From Methylobacter luteus IMV-B-3098 (lineage in GTDB: Bacteria > Pseudomonadota > Gammaproteobacteria > Methylococcales > Methylomonadaceae): 62,405 nucleotides of DNA. Made by a program: the position numbers and the translations under genes. The notes under the pieces were generated by a model. The model did not search any database. It was not told the DNA's origin and saw only the letters and a program-made list of their open reading frames with translations. Positions 26,498-34,694 of the stretch are shown here, one piece after another. The DNA lies in the NCBI RefSeq assembly GCF_000427625.1, contig NZ_KE386569.1, positions 3,404,156-3,466,560 on the forward strand, given 5' to 3'. The stretch's first letter is position 1. Each line of letters starts with the position of its first letter.

Positions 26498-28484
26498 GGG
26501 GTTGGCTCTTACGCAGCGAGTTGGCGGCGATCAACGCCATGAGCATGGCCATCAGCCAGTAAAATTCGGGTTCCGGCATGGGCTGCGAGGCCAGCGCGTA
26601 TTCGGAAACGCCCTGCGGCAGAGGCAAAGGCTGCTGTACGTTTTCAGCCTGTTTTGCCGCATTGGCCACGACCTCATCCACGGCAATGAAAGCGGTGTAC
26701 GGCGTCAGCAGGGAATAGCCCAAGCCCAGCTTTACAATCTCGTCGCGATTCGATTCCATCTCGTTGCCCGCCATGTCCGCCAGATGCATCAACCGGTTTC
26801 TTGCCCACAGTACGGGGAGCAGTTCGGCGCGGCTGTCATGGCTTGCCTCGGCCAGCGGCATCGCGACATGATACACACCGTTCGCGCTTTGCCCGTGCAG
26901 ATCAATCACGGCTTGATCGCTCGTTGAGCGGTATTTGCCGAAAATCACGATGGGCCGTTCCGCGAGCATGAGCGGTACGTTTTTGGGTTCCTGATCATAA
27001 ATCTCGACATCTTTACCGCTCACGGCAATATTGCTCAGCAACGGCGCTTCAATATAGCGGCGAAAACGCGTGCTTACCGCATCCACCTCTTTTTCGCCGG
27101 TGACGATAAACGGCTCACCGGCGCCGGCTTTAGCCATGGATTCGATAAGATGGCGGTTCACCGAACTGCCTATGCCGAACGCAAACAGATTGCTGTCGTT
27201 GAGATTGTCGGCGATCAGCGTGTAGGCCTCGCGCTCGGCACTCACAAACCCGTCGGTGACCACGACCAGGCTGCGCGCCACATCGGGCTTGCGCGGCATG
27301 GCATACGCCTGGGTCAGGGCATTGATCAGTTCCGTGCCGCCACCGCCGGTATACGCCGACATCATGCCGAGCGCCTGCTGAATGTGCTTGGGCGTTGCCG
27401 TTAACGGCTCCGGCGACAAAACACGGGCATCGCCGGCAAAAAACAGGATGTTGAACGATTCGGTCGGTTTCAGTGCGCTCAGCAGTCTGGTCATCAACTG
27501 TTTGGTCGTATCGAGCGGGAAACCGATCATCGAGCCGGACACGTCCACCACGAACAGATATTCACGGTTCATGACTTGCCCGGACTGCACGCGGGCGGGC
27601 GGTTCGGCCATCATCAGAAAGTAATTTTCCGCGCCCTGGCTGTAAGTCATCAAGCCGGAGACGATTTGCTCATCCTGCAGGCGAAAGCGCAGAATAAAAT
27701 CCCGATTGCCCGGCTGCGTTTCGGAACCGGCCAGGCTGACCGTCGCCGATCTGTCGTTCTGCCAGTGGGTTTCGATTTCATGCTGAACCGATTGCAGGTC
27801 CTTAAGCGCGATGGGGCTGTCGATGCTCAGATTGATGCGGGTTTCGGTCGCCGCCGGATTGCGGCCGTCGCCGGTATCCTTGGCGTAAGGGTTGGCGATC
27901 CAGGCGGCATCGCGCGCCACCTGAAACGGATCGCTGCCATAGCGCGGCCCGACCACGGTCGGATACACCAGCTCGTAAACGCCTTGTTCGGGAATCAGCA
28001 GTTCGCTGTAGGTGAGCTTCAACTCCACGTCGTCGCCCGGCATGATATTGGCGACATCCATCATGAACACATTCGGCCGCTGCTGGGTCATCAGCGCGGC
28101 GCGCTTGCCTTCCTGTTGCGCCTTGGCGAATAAATGCTCGGCCTGGGCTTTTTCCTTGATTTTGGCTTTGACGATACGGTTGCCGATTTTCATCGTCAGG
28201 CCATGCACGGCGGAATGCGTGGAGCCCGGAAACACATAACGGGCATTGATCGCGCGTTTGCCGGCGTTGCTGTAATGCTGGGTGACGGTCACTTCGGCAA
28301 TCGGGCCGTTGATGCGAATATCGGCATGGCTGGCTTTTAACGGCAGCACATCGGTCGCAGGGTCTCCGTCCGGTATCCATAATCTGGGTGCAAGGCTTTC
28401 GGTGCAGTCGTCGCAAGTCGTCCCGGCATGGCTGCCGGCGGCGATGCAGAACAGCAGGATGATAATTGATAGGGGCTTGAACAT
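26490..28484 (-). CDS. VIT and von Willebrand A domain protein, probable exosortase substrate
   Basis: This 664-residue secreted protein has a signal peptide (residues 1-20). A VIT (inter-alpha-trypsin inhibitor) domain at about 45-170 contains TQHYSNAGKRAINARYVFPG. A vWA domain at about 300-480 has the metal-site motif FVVDVSGSM. The C-terminus has the sorting-signal shape PEPEFYW, a hydrophobic helix, then RKSQPHV. Such tripartite ends are cut by exosortases, and the next gene encodes one, overlapping by 8 bases. The likely role is adhesion or envelope attachment; the partner is unknown. Confidence 0.85.
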   Translation of the reverse strand: MFKPLSIIILLFCIAAGSHAGTTCDDCTESLAPRLWIPDGDPATDVLPLKASHADIRINGPIAEVTVTQHYSNAGKRAINARYVFPGSTHSAVHGLTMKIGNRIVKAKIKEKAQAEHLFAKAQQEGKRAALMTQQRPNVFMMDVANIMPGDDVELKLTYSELLIPEQGVYELVYPTVVGPRYGSDPFQVARDAAWIANPYAKDTGDGRNPAATETRINLSIDSPIALKDLQSVQHEIETHWQNDRSATVSLAGSETQPGNRDFILRFRLQDEQIVSGLMTYSQGAENYFLMMAEPPARVQSGQVMNREYLFVVDVSGSMIGFPLDTTKQLMTRLLSALKPTESFNILFFAGDARVLSPEPLTATPKHIQQALGMMSAYTGGGGTELINALTQAYAMPRKPDVARSLVVVTDGFVSAEREAYTLIADNLNDSNLFAFGIGSSVNRHLIESMAKAGAGEPFIVTGEKEVDAVSTRFRRYIEAPLLSNIAVSGKDVEIYDQEPKNVPLMLAERPIVIFGKYRSTSDQAVIDLHGQSANGVYHVAMPLAEASHDSRAELLPVLWARNRLMHLADMAGNEMESNRDEIVKLGLGYSLLTPYTAFIAVDEVVANAAKQAENVQQPLPLPQGVSEYALASQPMPEPEFYWLMAMLMALIAANSLRKSQPHV

Positions 28485-28600
28485 GGTTTTTCCTCGTCAT
28501 CTGTGGTTTGGGATGAAACGAGTATAAAAACCGGATAAGGGGTTTTTATGTGGCGAACATGTGTTTTTGATGGGGAATATGTGTAAAGCCCGTGCCCGCC

Positions 28601-28669
28601 TGTGGGGGCGAATTAATTCGCCCAAGGCGACTGCCAAAAGTAGGCGCTCTAGGCGAAGTCGCCCCTACA
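28601..28669. repeat. REP-like palindromic repeat
   Basis: The left arm GTGGGGGCGAATTAATTCGCC and the right arm GGCGAAGTCGCCCCTACA are partly inverse to one another. The left arm itself holds the palindrome GGCGAATTAATTCGCC. A related GAATTC-centred repeat lies near 33491-33510. Confidence 0.55.
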
Positions 28670-28886
28670 ATGTTGCTTAACCTGAATATTTCGCCATGAA
28701 CGACTTGTATGGGCAGGAGATGACCCCGTCATTTCTCTGCATTCGAAATAGCTCTGATTGAGTCTGAAATTAATTGTCTAACTTCGATCTGTCGCTGAGC
28801 GGCTTGGGCAAGGCAGTTGTAAACATGAGTATTGAAGTTATCTGGATCTGGTTATCGTGAAAATTACGTAGGTTATTCCGTTTAGA

Positions 28887-28969
28887 GCCATAACATTTTC
28901 AGAAAATTGTTTTGATACGGTGGCCCAGTATATAAAATATGCAGATCTAGAGAATCACTTGTTATAAGC
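28887..28969 (+). other. Weak attC-like site upstream of cassette-like genes
   Basis: Outer boxes are GCCATAAC (28887-28894) and GTTATAAGC (28961-28969), which pair over ATAAC/GTTAT. The inner part pairs poorly. The right part, CAGATCTAGAGAATCACTTGT, resembles the right half of the attC-like site at 2201 (CAGATTTAGATAATCATTTA). The next gene begins 6 bases later. The cores deviate from consensus, so I rate it low. Confidence 0.35.
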
Positions 28970-28974
28970 ATGAA

Positions 28975-29334
28975 ATGAAGTGTGTACAAATGGAAAAAAT
29001 TGGAAATCGAGAATTATTGTATTCTGGTGATTTTATAGTCCCAGCAGGAGAGCAAGTTGAGATGTTCCTTAACCTCAAAGGCTGGAAACTTAAAATTGTT
29101 GTTATTTTTGATCCAAATGGCAAGGAACAAGGAATAACAATTAGACCAATTAATGATTACGCTGAAATTACCCTAATAAAATGGGATAACGGGCTTGGTA
29201 CATGCACCACTAAACCAGCAGAGTTAGGTACATATCATTCAGGTGAAAAAATATTTTTTACAGCTGCCAATTTTTGTATCGGAGGAACGAACAATTTGAC
29301 CTTTCAAGTTCTCATGGGAAGCAAAAATGACTGA
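28975..29334 (+). CDS. DUF6864-like beta-rich protein of a cassette-like pair
   Basis: This 119-residue cytoplasmic protein starts shortly after an attC-like site; an ATG at 28990 (MEKIGNREL) is an alternative start. Its features are GNRELLYSGDFIVPAGEQVE near the start and IKWDNGLGTCTTKPAELGTY in the middle. They resemble the DUF6864 family seen in mobile DNA; I am not certain. AT-rich compared with the flanking core genes, it was probably acquired. It overlaps the next gene by 8 bases, suggesting that the two act together. Confidence 0.5.
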   Translation: MKCVQMEKIGNRELLYSGDFIVPAGEQVEMFLNLKGWKLKIVVIFDPNGKEQGITIRPINDYAEITLIKWDNGLGTCTTKPAELGTYHSGEKIFFTAANFCIGGTNNLTFQVLMGSKND

Positions 29335-29686
29335 ACCACAAGGTAAGTTAATTCCTGAGACTGTTGAAGTGACATACGTTCACAGCAACTTAAGTCAAGA
29401 AGTAATTAAAATAACCACAGACAAATTAAAGTTAATTCTAAAGGACCACCTACATCTCATGGAGAGAAAGAAGGAATGGATAGCTCCTTTAGGTATTGTT
29501 ATTACCTTGGTTGTTGTTCTTACAACAACCACTTTTCAAGAAGCTTATTTCTCGGCAGACACGTGGAAGGCGATATTTGTAATTATTCTAGTGCTATCTT
29601 CTTTATGGCTACTAAAGTCATTTTGGTACTTTTTTAAATCTCCTTCTATTGAGGAAATTGTAGAAAAGATCAAGAAAGGCGAATAA
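29327..29686 (+). CDS. Two-helix membrane protein paired with the DUF6864-like gene
   Basis: This 119-residue protein has a charged N-terminal half (residues 1-48) and two membrane helices at about 49-67 and 78-101, ending in a Lys-rich tail. The family is not recognised. The overlap with the upstream gene and its equal size suggest a linked pair, such as a soluble factor with a membrane partner. Gene content is AT-rich. Confidence 0.6.
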   Translation: MTEPQGKLIPETVEVTYVHSNLSQEVIKITTDKLKLILKDHLHLMERKKEWIAPLGIVITLVVVLTTTTFQEAYFSADTWKAIFVIILVLSSLWLLKSFWYFFKSPSIEEIVEKIKKGE

Positions 29687-30103
29687 TGTTTATAACAACG
29701 CGGTAAGGCGCACAAACCGTACCACGTACGGCACAACCTACCTACAGACGCCAAAGAAGTCTGGGATACCGTGCGATCGAAAGCAACGAAAAATCAAAAA
29801 ACTCACCGATGAAGCGAGCAAAATGGAAAAAATCCTTTCCTCGAAGGACAAAGCAGACGCTAAGCTGCCAGCTACAAACAAGCCTAACGTCCCCAAAAAA
29901 GTCGATAAATTTTAGACAGCCCTGATCGAAAACAATACAGTCCCCATTAATAAAGAATACGGGCTAAGCCAAACATCCAGGGCGGCTTAGTCCAACACGC
30001 ATTTATCTGTCATGCTCATACGGTAGATAAAATACTTATTTGTCAGTCGCTTATCACGCCATTCCACTTGCAAGCAATGTGATATTGGTATATTTTCTAT
30101 ACC
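29687..30103. other. Remnant region with direct repeat and decayed coding piece
   Basis: The sequence AACGCGGTAAGGCGCACAAA at 29697, part of a 25-base unit ending 29721, returns exactly at 30670-30694. From about 29733 to 29914 two frames together read like the end of a helical protein (PTDAKEVWDTVRSKATKNQ, then KKLTDEASKMEKILSSKDKA, stop), joined by a frameshift. No intact gene is present before brnT. Confidence 0.4.
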
Positions 30104-30104
30104 A
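30086..30104. promoter_or_regulatory. Palindrome at the brnT start, probable BrnA operator
   Basis: The inverted repeat TGGTATA (30086-30092) and TATACCA (30098-30104) has a five-base spacer and touches the brnT start codon. BrnA antitoxins autorepress by binding such repeats. Confidence 0.6.
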
Positions 30105-30367
30105 TGATTACATTCGAGTTTGATGAAAATAAGAGCCGGTCCAACTTTGAGAAACATGGAATTGATTTTGTCGGCGCTCAGCAACTTTGGGATGATCCAG
30201 ACCTTCTTGAAATACCCGCAAAAACTGTTGATGAACCCCGAGCGCTAATCATAGGCATGATTGCTGGAAAGCACTGGTCTGGTGTGATTACATACCGGGA
30301 TGGAAACATTAGAATTATTTCTGTGCGTCGAGCGCGGCAAGAAGAGGTGGATCTATATGAAAGCTAA
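30104..30367 (+). CDS. brnT: BrnT-family toxin (RelE-like ribonuclease)
   Basis: This 87-residue protein matches BrnT: MITFEFDENKSRSNFEKHGIDF at the N-terminus (the F-E-W/F-D-x-x-K-x-x-x-N-x-x-K-H-G-I-x-F signature) and IRIISVRRARQEEVDLYES at the end. BrnT is a type II toxin that cleaves RNA and is neutralised by BrnA. The start overlaps an operator-like palindrome. The antitoxin gene begins 11 bases before the toxin stop, the usual toxin-first order. It sits in an attC-bearing island, a common place for toxin-antitoxin pairs. Confidence 0.9.
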   Translation: MITFEFDENKSRSNFEKHGIDFVGAQQLWDDPDLLEIPAKTVDEPRALIIGMIAGKHWSGVITYRDGNIRIISVRRARQEEVDLYES

Positions 30368-30611
30368 AGAGCTTGACCAAAAATTTGATAACGGGGAAGA
30401 CATCCTGGATTCCTTGGATTTATCTAAAGCCAAAAGAATTATGCACGATCAAAAAAGGGTTAATGTCGATTTTCCTGCCTGGATGCTTGAGTCATTGGAC
30501 AGAGAAGCAAGCCGCGTCGGAGTAACACGCCAATCCATAATAAAAGTCTGGTTGGCTGAGCGCCTTGAACAACTGGCTGCTAACAAAGCATTACAGCGGA
30601 CAAGCCGCTGA
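30357..30611 (+). CDS. brnA: BrnA-family antitoxin
   Basis: This 84-residue protein has an N-terminal toxin-binding part (residues 1-35) and a ribbon-helix-helix DNA-binding end (RVNVDFPAWMLESLDREASR, then GVTRQSIIKVWLAERLEQL). The ATG lies inside brnT. The last ten residues, ANKALQRTSR, are encoded by the left arm of an attC-like site, so the natural C-terminus was probably shorter before the gene became joined to that site. It should repress its own promoter with BrnT. Confidence 0.88.
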   Translation: MKAKELDQKFDNGEDILDSLDLSKAKRIMHDQKRVNVDFPAWMLESLDREASRVGVTRQSIIKVWLAERLEQLAANKALQRTSR

Positions 30612-30625
30612 ATGCAGCGTTATGC
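30578..30625 (+). other. Short attC-like site overlapping the end of brnA
   Basis: The boxes TGCTAAC (30578-30584) and GTTATGC (30619-30625) flank an inner stem CAGCGG-ACAAG-CCGCTG, and the arms GCATTACAGCGG and CCGCTGAATGC pair with one extra-helical base. The 48-nt length is short for attC. The read-through peptide NKALQRTSR is widespread at such sites in other genomes. Confidence 0.5.
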
Positions 30626-31074
30626 TATTCAATGACTGATGATTGGTTTAAACAACTATTAATGTTTCCAACGCGGTAAGGCGCACAAACCGTAGGGCGC
30701 AATAGCGCTAGCGTATTGCGCCGCATGCCTGCCGATTACCGAATGGCGTTCCGTATGTCCGTATCGCATGTAGCGAAAGGGGCATTTGGTACCGCCGTTT
30801 TTGGGAACATGTGGTTCGGGATGACGAAGACTATGCGGCCATGTCGATTACTGCCCTATCAACCCTAAAACACGGCTTGGTTGAACAGATGGCCGATTAG
30901 TCTCGTTCAACCTTTCACCGTTATGTCGAGCATAGGCTTTAGCCGTCAAATCGAACCACTAAGCCAAGCATTACACATGCCGTTGGGGAATACGGATGAT
31001 CATCATGCTTATCCTAACTCGATCGATGCGGTTCGCGCCTCACCGCATCCTACCGAGCCGGGTTAAGTCGTCGC
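30612..31074. other. REP repeats and dead REP-associated transposase
   Basis: There is no intact gene. It holds the second copy of the 25-base direct repeat (30670-30694), a palindrome with arms GGCGCAATA (30696-30704) and TATTGCGCC (30714-30722), a degraded transposase, and an inverted half repeat near 31022-31060 (GCGGTTCGCGCCTCACCGC). Confidence 0.6.
30763..30943 (+). pseudogene. REP-associated tyrosine transposase (RAYT) remnant
   Basis: One frame reads SERGIWYRRFWEHVVRDDED, a neighbouring frame HVDYCPINP, then the first again KHGLVEQMAD, a stop, and SRSTFHRYVEHRL. In intact RAYT proteins these follow each other as one piece (R-R-F/Y-W-E-H, H-V-D-Y-x-x-x-N-P, K-H-G, and a Trp where the stop is now). 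The catalytic HUH part upstream is gone. It sits among REP palindromes, its normal setting. Confidence 0.75.
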
Positions 31075-32520
31075 TCATCCTCTTTGCGGAAACTTGAGCC
31101 GCGCTTCCGTGCCGTTATCATGCGAAACCAGTTCCACCCGGCCCTGATGCAGTTCCATCACTTCCTTCACAAAGTTCAACCCTAATCCTGAACTTCGTCC
31201 GCGATTAGCAGGGCGGGGCAGGGAATAAAAACGCTCGAAAATGCGTTCCCTGGCATAGTCCGGTATGCCCGTGCCATGATCGCGAATGGACACCACTAGC
31301 CAGTCCTCGTCGGCATAGCCGCTAATATGGATGCGCCCGGCATCGGGCGAAAAATCGATGGCGTTGTCGATCGCATTGAACAAGGCCTGACGAATCAAAA
31401 AGCGCTCGCCCTGCACGCTGAACGTTATCGGATTATCGAGGTTTAAACTGACTGAGCGCCGCTCCAGCGTGCCCTGCAAGGAACCGCCGATTTCATCCAG
31501 CAGTTCGGCAAGCGGAACCGTTTGCGCTTCAATCGAGCCTTGCCGGTTTTCCAGCGCCGCCAGTTCCAGCAGGCGCTGAATGAGATTTAACGCCCGGTCG
31601 TTTTCGGACTGAATGTTTTGAATGAACCGCTGGCGCTGGGCGGCAGGCATCTCTTCCAGCAATAATTCCGCCGACGCCTTGATCGACGTTAACGGACTTT
31701 TTAATTCATGCGCCAGGGTTTGCGTGTACTTTTCGATATAGTTCTTGCCGTCGAGGGCTTTGCGCATGGCATCGATGGCATTGACGACCGTGCCGATTTC
31801 ATTGCGGCCCAGATCGGGAACGCTAACCGGCTCGCCCGCGGCGATGCGTTCGGCAAATTGGGCCGCCTGATAAAGCGGACGGCTTACCCAAAGATAGAGC
31901 ATGGTGGCGATGGCAATCACCAGCACGGTGACGCCCAGGACCGTCCATAATAAATCCTCGCGGGCGGCCATAATAAAATGCGACACGGTGACCTTAGGCT
32001 TACCGACGCTGAGTACGCCGATGATGTCATTGCCGCGATAAATCGGTGCGGCAATGTAGGCGATGGAATTGCTCTCGCGTTGTTCGATCCCATGCATGCG
32101 CTTGTCATTCGGCGACGAACGGGCGCCATATTGGCCTTGTAAAGTCCTGGACACGTCGCGCCAGCCGGCAAAATTCTTACCGACATCGAGTTGGTATGAA
32201 TCGAATAATACTGTACCGGCCCTATCGGTAATGTAGATGCGGATATCGACATCGTTTTTTTTCAGGCCGTAAATATCGGCGTTGACCTGCCGCGCATAAA
32301 CATGGGTTAACGCGGCCTGCAGTTTGTCAAAGCGCGGCGCGGCCTGATTGAATTCAGGCGCGGCGATTTCGGCCAGAATGTTGGCCATGTCCACTAACGG
32401 CTCTTCGAACGATTGATAATAACGCGGCCGCAGCTCCAGGCTGAGCCAGCGCTCAAGCACAAAAAAACCGCTGCCCAGCGTGACCAGAAATATCAGCAGT
32501 ATGCGGGTCCTGACCGTCAT
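31075..32520 (-). CDS. creC: Sensor histidine kinase CreC
   Basis: This 481-residue inner-membrane kinase has an N-terminal membrane helix (residues 7-25) and a periplasmic sensor domain to about 190 with NIYITDRAGTVLFDS-like features. A second helix at about 195-215 and a HAMP linker lead to the dimerisation helix LAHELKSPLTSIK, with the phospho-His near residue 270. The ATPase domain has NAIDNAIDFSP, DHGTGIP and GLGLNFVKEV. It matches CreC in order and length. creB lies directly upstream with a 4-base overlap. No creD gene follows, so the usual output target is elsewhere or absent. Confidence 0.88.
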   Translation of the reverse strand: MTVRTRILLIFLVTLGSGFFVLERWLSLELRPRYYQSFEEPLVDMANILAEIAAPEFNQAAPRFDKLQAALTHVYARQVNADIYGLKKNDVDIRIYITDRAGTVLFDSYQLDVGKNFAGWRDVSRTLQGQYGARSSPNDKRMHGIEQRESNSIAYIAAPIYRGNDIIGVLSVGKPKVTVSHFIMAAREDLLWTVLGVTVLVIAIATMLYLWVSRPLYQAAQFAERIAAGEPVSVPDLGRNEIGTVVNAIDAMRKALDGKNYIEKYTQTLAHELKSPLTSIKASAELLLEEMPAAQRQRFIQNIQSENDRALNLIQRLLELAALENRQGSIEAQTVPLAELLDEIGGSLQGTLERRSVSLNLDNPITFSVQGERFLIRQALFNAIDNAIDFSPDAGRIHISGYADEDWLVVSIRDHGTGIPDYARERIFERFYSLPRPANRGRSSGLGLNFVKEVMELHQGRVELVSHDNGTEARLKFPQRG

Positions 32521-33209
32521 GCCGGCGGATTCAAGGCATAGCCGATGCCGCGCAAGGTGCGAATGGGGTCTTCATCGGGACGGATGGCATGCAGTTTGGC
32601 TCGCAGGGTTTTGATATGCGTGTCGATGGCCCGGTCCAGGCGATGCTCCGGCGCGTCCCAGCAATGCGCCAGCAGCGCTTCCCGGGTAAAGACCCGCTGC
32701 GGCTGATTGATGAAAGTATGCAGGAGCCGGTACTCCTGCAGCGTTAAATCGAGAGGGATGCCGTAATAATGGATTTCATACTGTTCGGGAATAATCCGGA
32801 AACGCTCGGTGGCGGCAATCGATGGCGGCGCTTCCGGTTTCGGCTGGCTGCGGCGCAATACGGCCCTGACCCGGGCATTGAGTTCGCGTGGACTGAACGG
32901 TTTGCCGATATAGTCATCGGCGCCCAGCTCCAGGCCGACAACCCGGTCGATCTCCTCGGTGCGCGCGGTCAGGAAAATCACCGGCGGCGGTGCGGCCAGT
33001 CTGGCTTGCAGCGATCTCAGGACATCGAAGCCGTTCATATCCGGCAGGCCGATGTCCAGAATTATCAACTGCGGGCGCAGCGCTAACGCTTGCTGTATGC
33101 CATCGGCGCCGGTAGCGCACCAATGCGTTTTAAAACCATCCGTATTCAACGCGTAACAGATCGTTTCCGCGATGACGGGTTCGTTTTCAATTATCAGTAC
33201 CGCGGACAT
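32517..33209 (-). CDS. creB: Response regulator CreB (OmpR type)
   Basis: This 230-residue regulator has a receiver domain (phospho-Asp in LIILDIGLPDMNGFD, Lys in GKPFSPREL) and a winged-helix DNA-binding domain (LTLQEYRLLHTFINQPQRVF, then DTHIKTLRAKL and RTLRGIGYAL). The pairing and order with CreC make CreB the best name. In enterics CreBC respond to carbon source and envelope stress; the signal here is unknown. Confidence 0.88.
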   Translation of the reverse strand: MSAVLIIENEPVIAETICYALNTDGFKTHWCATGADGIQQALALRPQLIILDIGLPDMNGFDVLRSLQARLAAPPPVIFLTARTEEIDRVVGLELGADDYIGKPFSPRELNARVRAVLRRSQPKPEAPPSIAATERFRIIPEQYEIHYYGIPLDLTLQEYRLLHTFINQPQRVFTREALLAHCWDAPEHRLDRAIDTHIKTLRAKLHAIRPDEDPIRTLRGIGYALNPPA

Positions 33210-33542
33210 ATCATTGGGTCAGTAGGGGCGAAAGCTGGAAAGGGTCGATTATAACCAAAATTAATGCAGGGTTTTCCATTCGCTACGTCATCGGCTTGGC
33301 ATGGTCTGAGAAAATCAGGATCTTGCGCGGGACGATATGCATCCCGTCCCTAACGTTTATCTATTGTCTGAGCCAAGTGGCTACACTTAACAAGGCAAAT
33401 CGCTCCAAATCAGCAGTATAGCCCAAAGCATGAAGGTAATGGCCGCATCAAACGCTTGGGACGGGGCTGTAAAACCCGGTCCCGCAGGAAGTGTGCGAAT
33501 GAATTCGCACCTGCAAATTCCTGATTTATTCCGTGCTCATTA
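33210..33542. other. Gene-free stretch with palindromic repeats
   Basis: No gene is seen. Two inverted repeats are visible: GGGACGGG with CCCGGTCCC near 33459-33483, and GTGCGAATGAATTCGCAC near 33494-33511. The first may end transcription between the creBC operon and the ligase gene; the second resembles the core of the element in the ATPase operon. Confidence 0.45.
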
Positions 33543-34694
33543 CTAAACGGCTAGATCCTCCTCCAATTCCCTGACCAGCGTGGCGACCAGGATTTTTAAG
33601 GAGCCGGTCTCCTGAAAAAGCCGCCGTTGGCGAAGATAGCTGGGTTGCTTGACAAGATGGCTTTCCAGATGCTGCAAGTAAGCCGTGGTTCCCAGTTCAA
33701 GAGCGGTTGGGGTCAGCTTTTGGAAAGTTTCCAGAATCACTTCCCTGAGAGGACTGCTGTGGCCCTGGCCATCGAAGATATAGTCGGCCTCCAGTCCCTG
33801 GCAGGATGCGTTGAAATGATTCATTTTTTCCATCCACCAATGATGCGGGGGAAGATGGCCACATGCTCCCTGTTCGTGGCAACGCAGGAGATAGACGATC
33901 AGGGTGTAGACCAGCGCCGCCATCATTATATTCTCGCGGACTGTAGGCAGCGCATCCATCACCCTGACTTCAAGGGTGCCGAAACCGGGGGAGGGGCGCA
34001 AATCCCAGTGGAGATCGCGACAGATGGCGCTCAGTCCGGCCGTACGGGTATTTTGGAAGAATTCGGCAAAATCGCTCCAGGCACTGAAACTGGGCGGCAC
34101 GCCGTAATCTTTCATTATCGCCAGGAATCGCTGACGGAAAGAGGCAAAATTGGTGTCTTCTCCTTCCCAAAAGGGTGAACTGGCCGATAACGCCAGCAAG
34201 ATAGGCAAATAGGGCTTGAGCAGGGTCATGACGGCAAGCGCCGCATCGCCGGAAGGCATCCCTACATGGACATGCAGGGCGAAGGTTTTCAGGCGGTGCG
34301 ACAGGTACGCCATTCTCTTCTCGATGGCGAGATAACGCGGCCGCGGGGTGATGCGGACCGGACGCTGGCTGAAAGGATGGGTGCCGGCGGTACAAAGGGC
34401 CATGCCTAAAGACTCACAGCGTCCCTTCAACGTCCTGACCAGCGAAATCACATCCGCTTCCAGCTCCCGGATGTTTGCGCAGACCTTCGAGTTGATCTCA
34501 ACGGAACACTGGGTCAACTCCGGCTTGATTTCCGGCGTTTCGGGATAGCTGTTCAGCAGGACTGATATGCCATCCGTCAAATCCAGTGTAACAGGATTCA
34601 GCAGTTGGAACTCGATTTCCATACCCAACGTGGCATCGGGGCATGCCTTGAATTCGATGTAGGGATGAATCTCGTGCTCAGGCATGTCAGGCAT
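33543..34694 (-). CDS. YbdK-type carboxylate-amine ligase (glutamate-cysteine ligase 2)
   Basis: This 383-residue enzyme matches the GCS2/YbdK family, which joins a carboxylate to an amine using ATP. Signatures are ATLGMEIEFQLLNP at about 20-33, TQCSVEINSKVC, CTAGTHPFSQ, HVHVGMP near 150, and GTLEVRVMDALPTVREN. In E. coli YbdK has weak gamma-glutamylcysteine synthesis. Its start lies inside the end of the M20 gene upstream (8-base overlap), so both are one operon, suggesting a shared amide-bond substrate. Confidence 0.88.
   Translation of the reverse strand: MPDMPEHEIHPYIEFKACPDATLGMEIEFQLLNPVTLDLTDGISVLLNSYPETPEIKPELTQCSVEINSKVCANIRELEADVISLVRTLKGRCESLGMALCTAGTHPFSQRPVRITPRPRYLAIEKRMAYLSHRLKTFALHVHVGMPSGDAALAVMTLLKPYLPILLALSASSPFWEGEDTNFASFRQRFLAIMKDYGVPPSFSAWSDFAEFFQNTRTAGLSAICRDLHWDLRPSPGFGTLEVRVMDALPTVRENIMMAALVYTLIVYLLRCHEQGACGHLPPHHWWMEKMNHFNASCQGLEADYIFDGQGHSSPLREVILETFQKLTPTALELGTTAYLQHLESHLVKQPSYLRQRRLFQETGSLKILVATLVRELEEDLAV

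Larger units (their letters stand above)
28485..28974. other. Gene-free stretch with REP-like palindrome and attC-like site
   Basis: There is no supported gene in 490 bases. A palindromic repeat at 28601-28669 has the arms TGTGGGGGCGAATT and TCGCCCCTACA, a relative of other intergenic repeats in the window. A possible attC-like site follows at 28887-28969. The rest shows nothing I can name. Confidence 0.5.
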
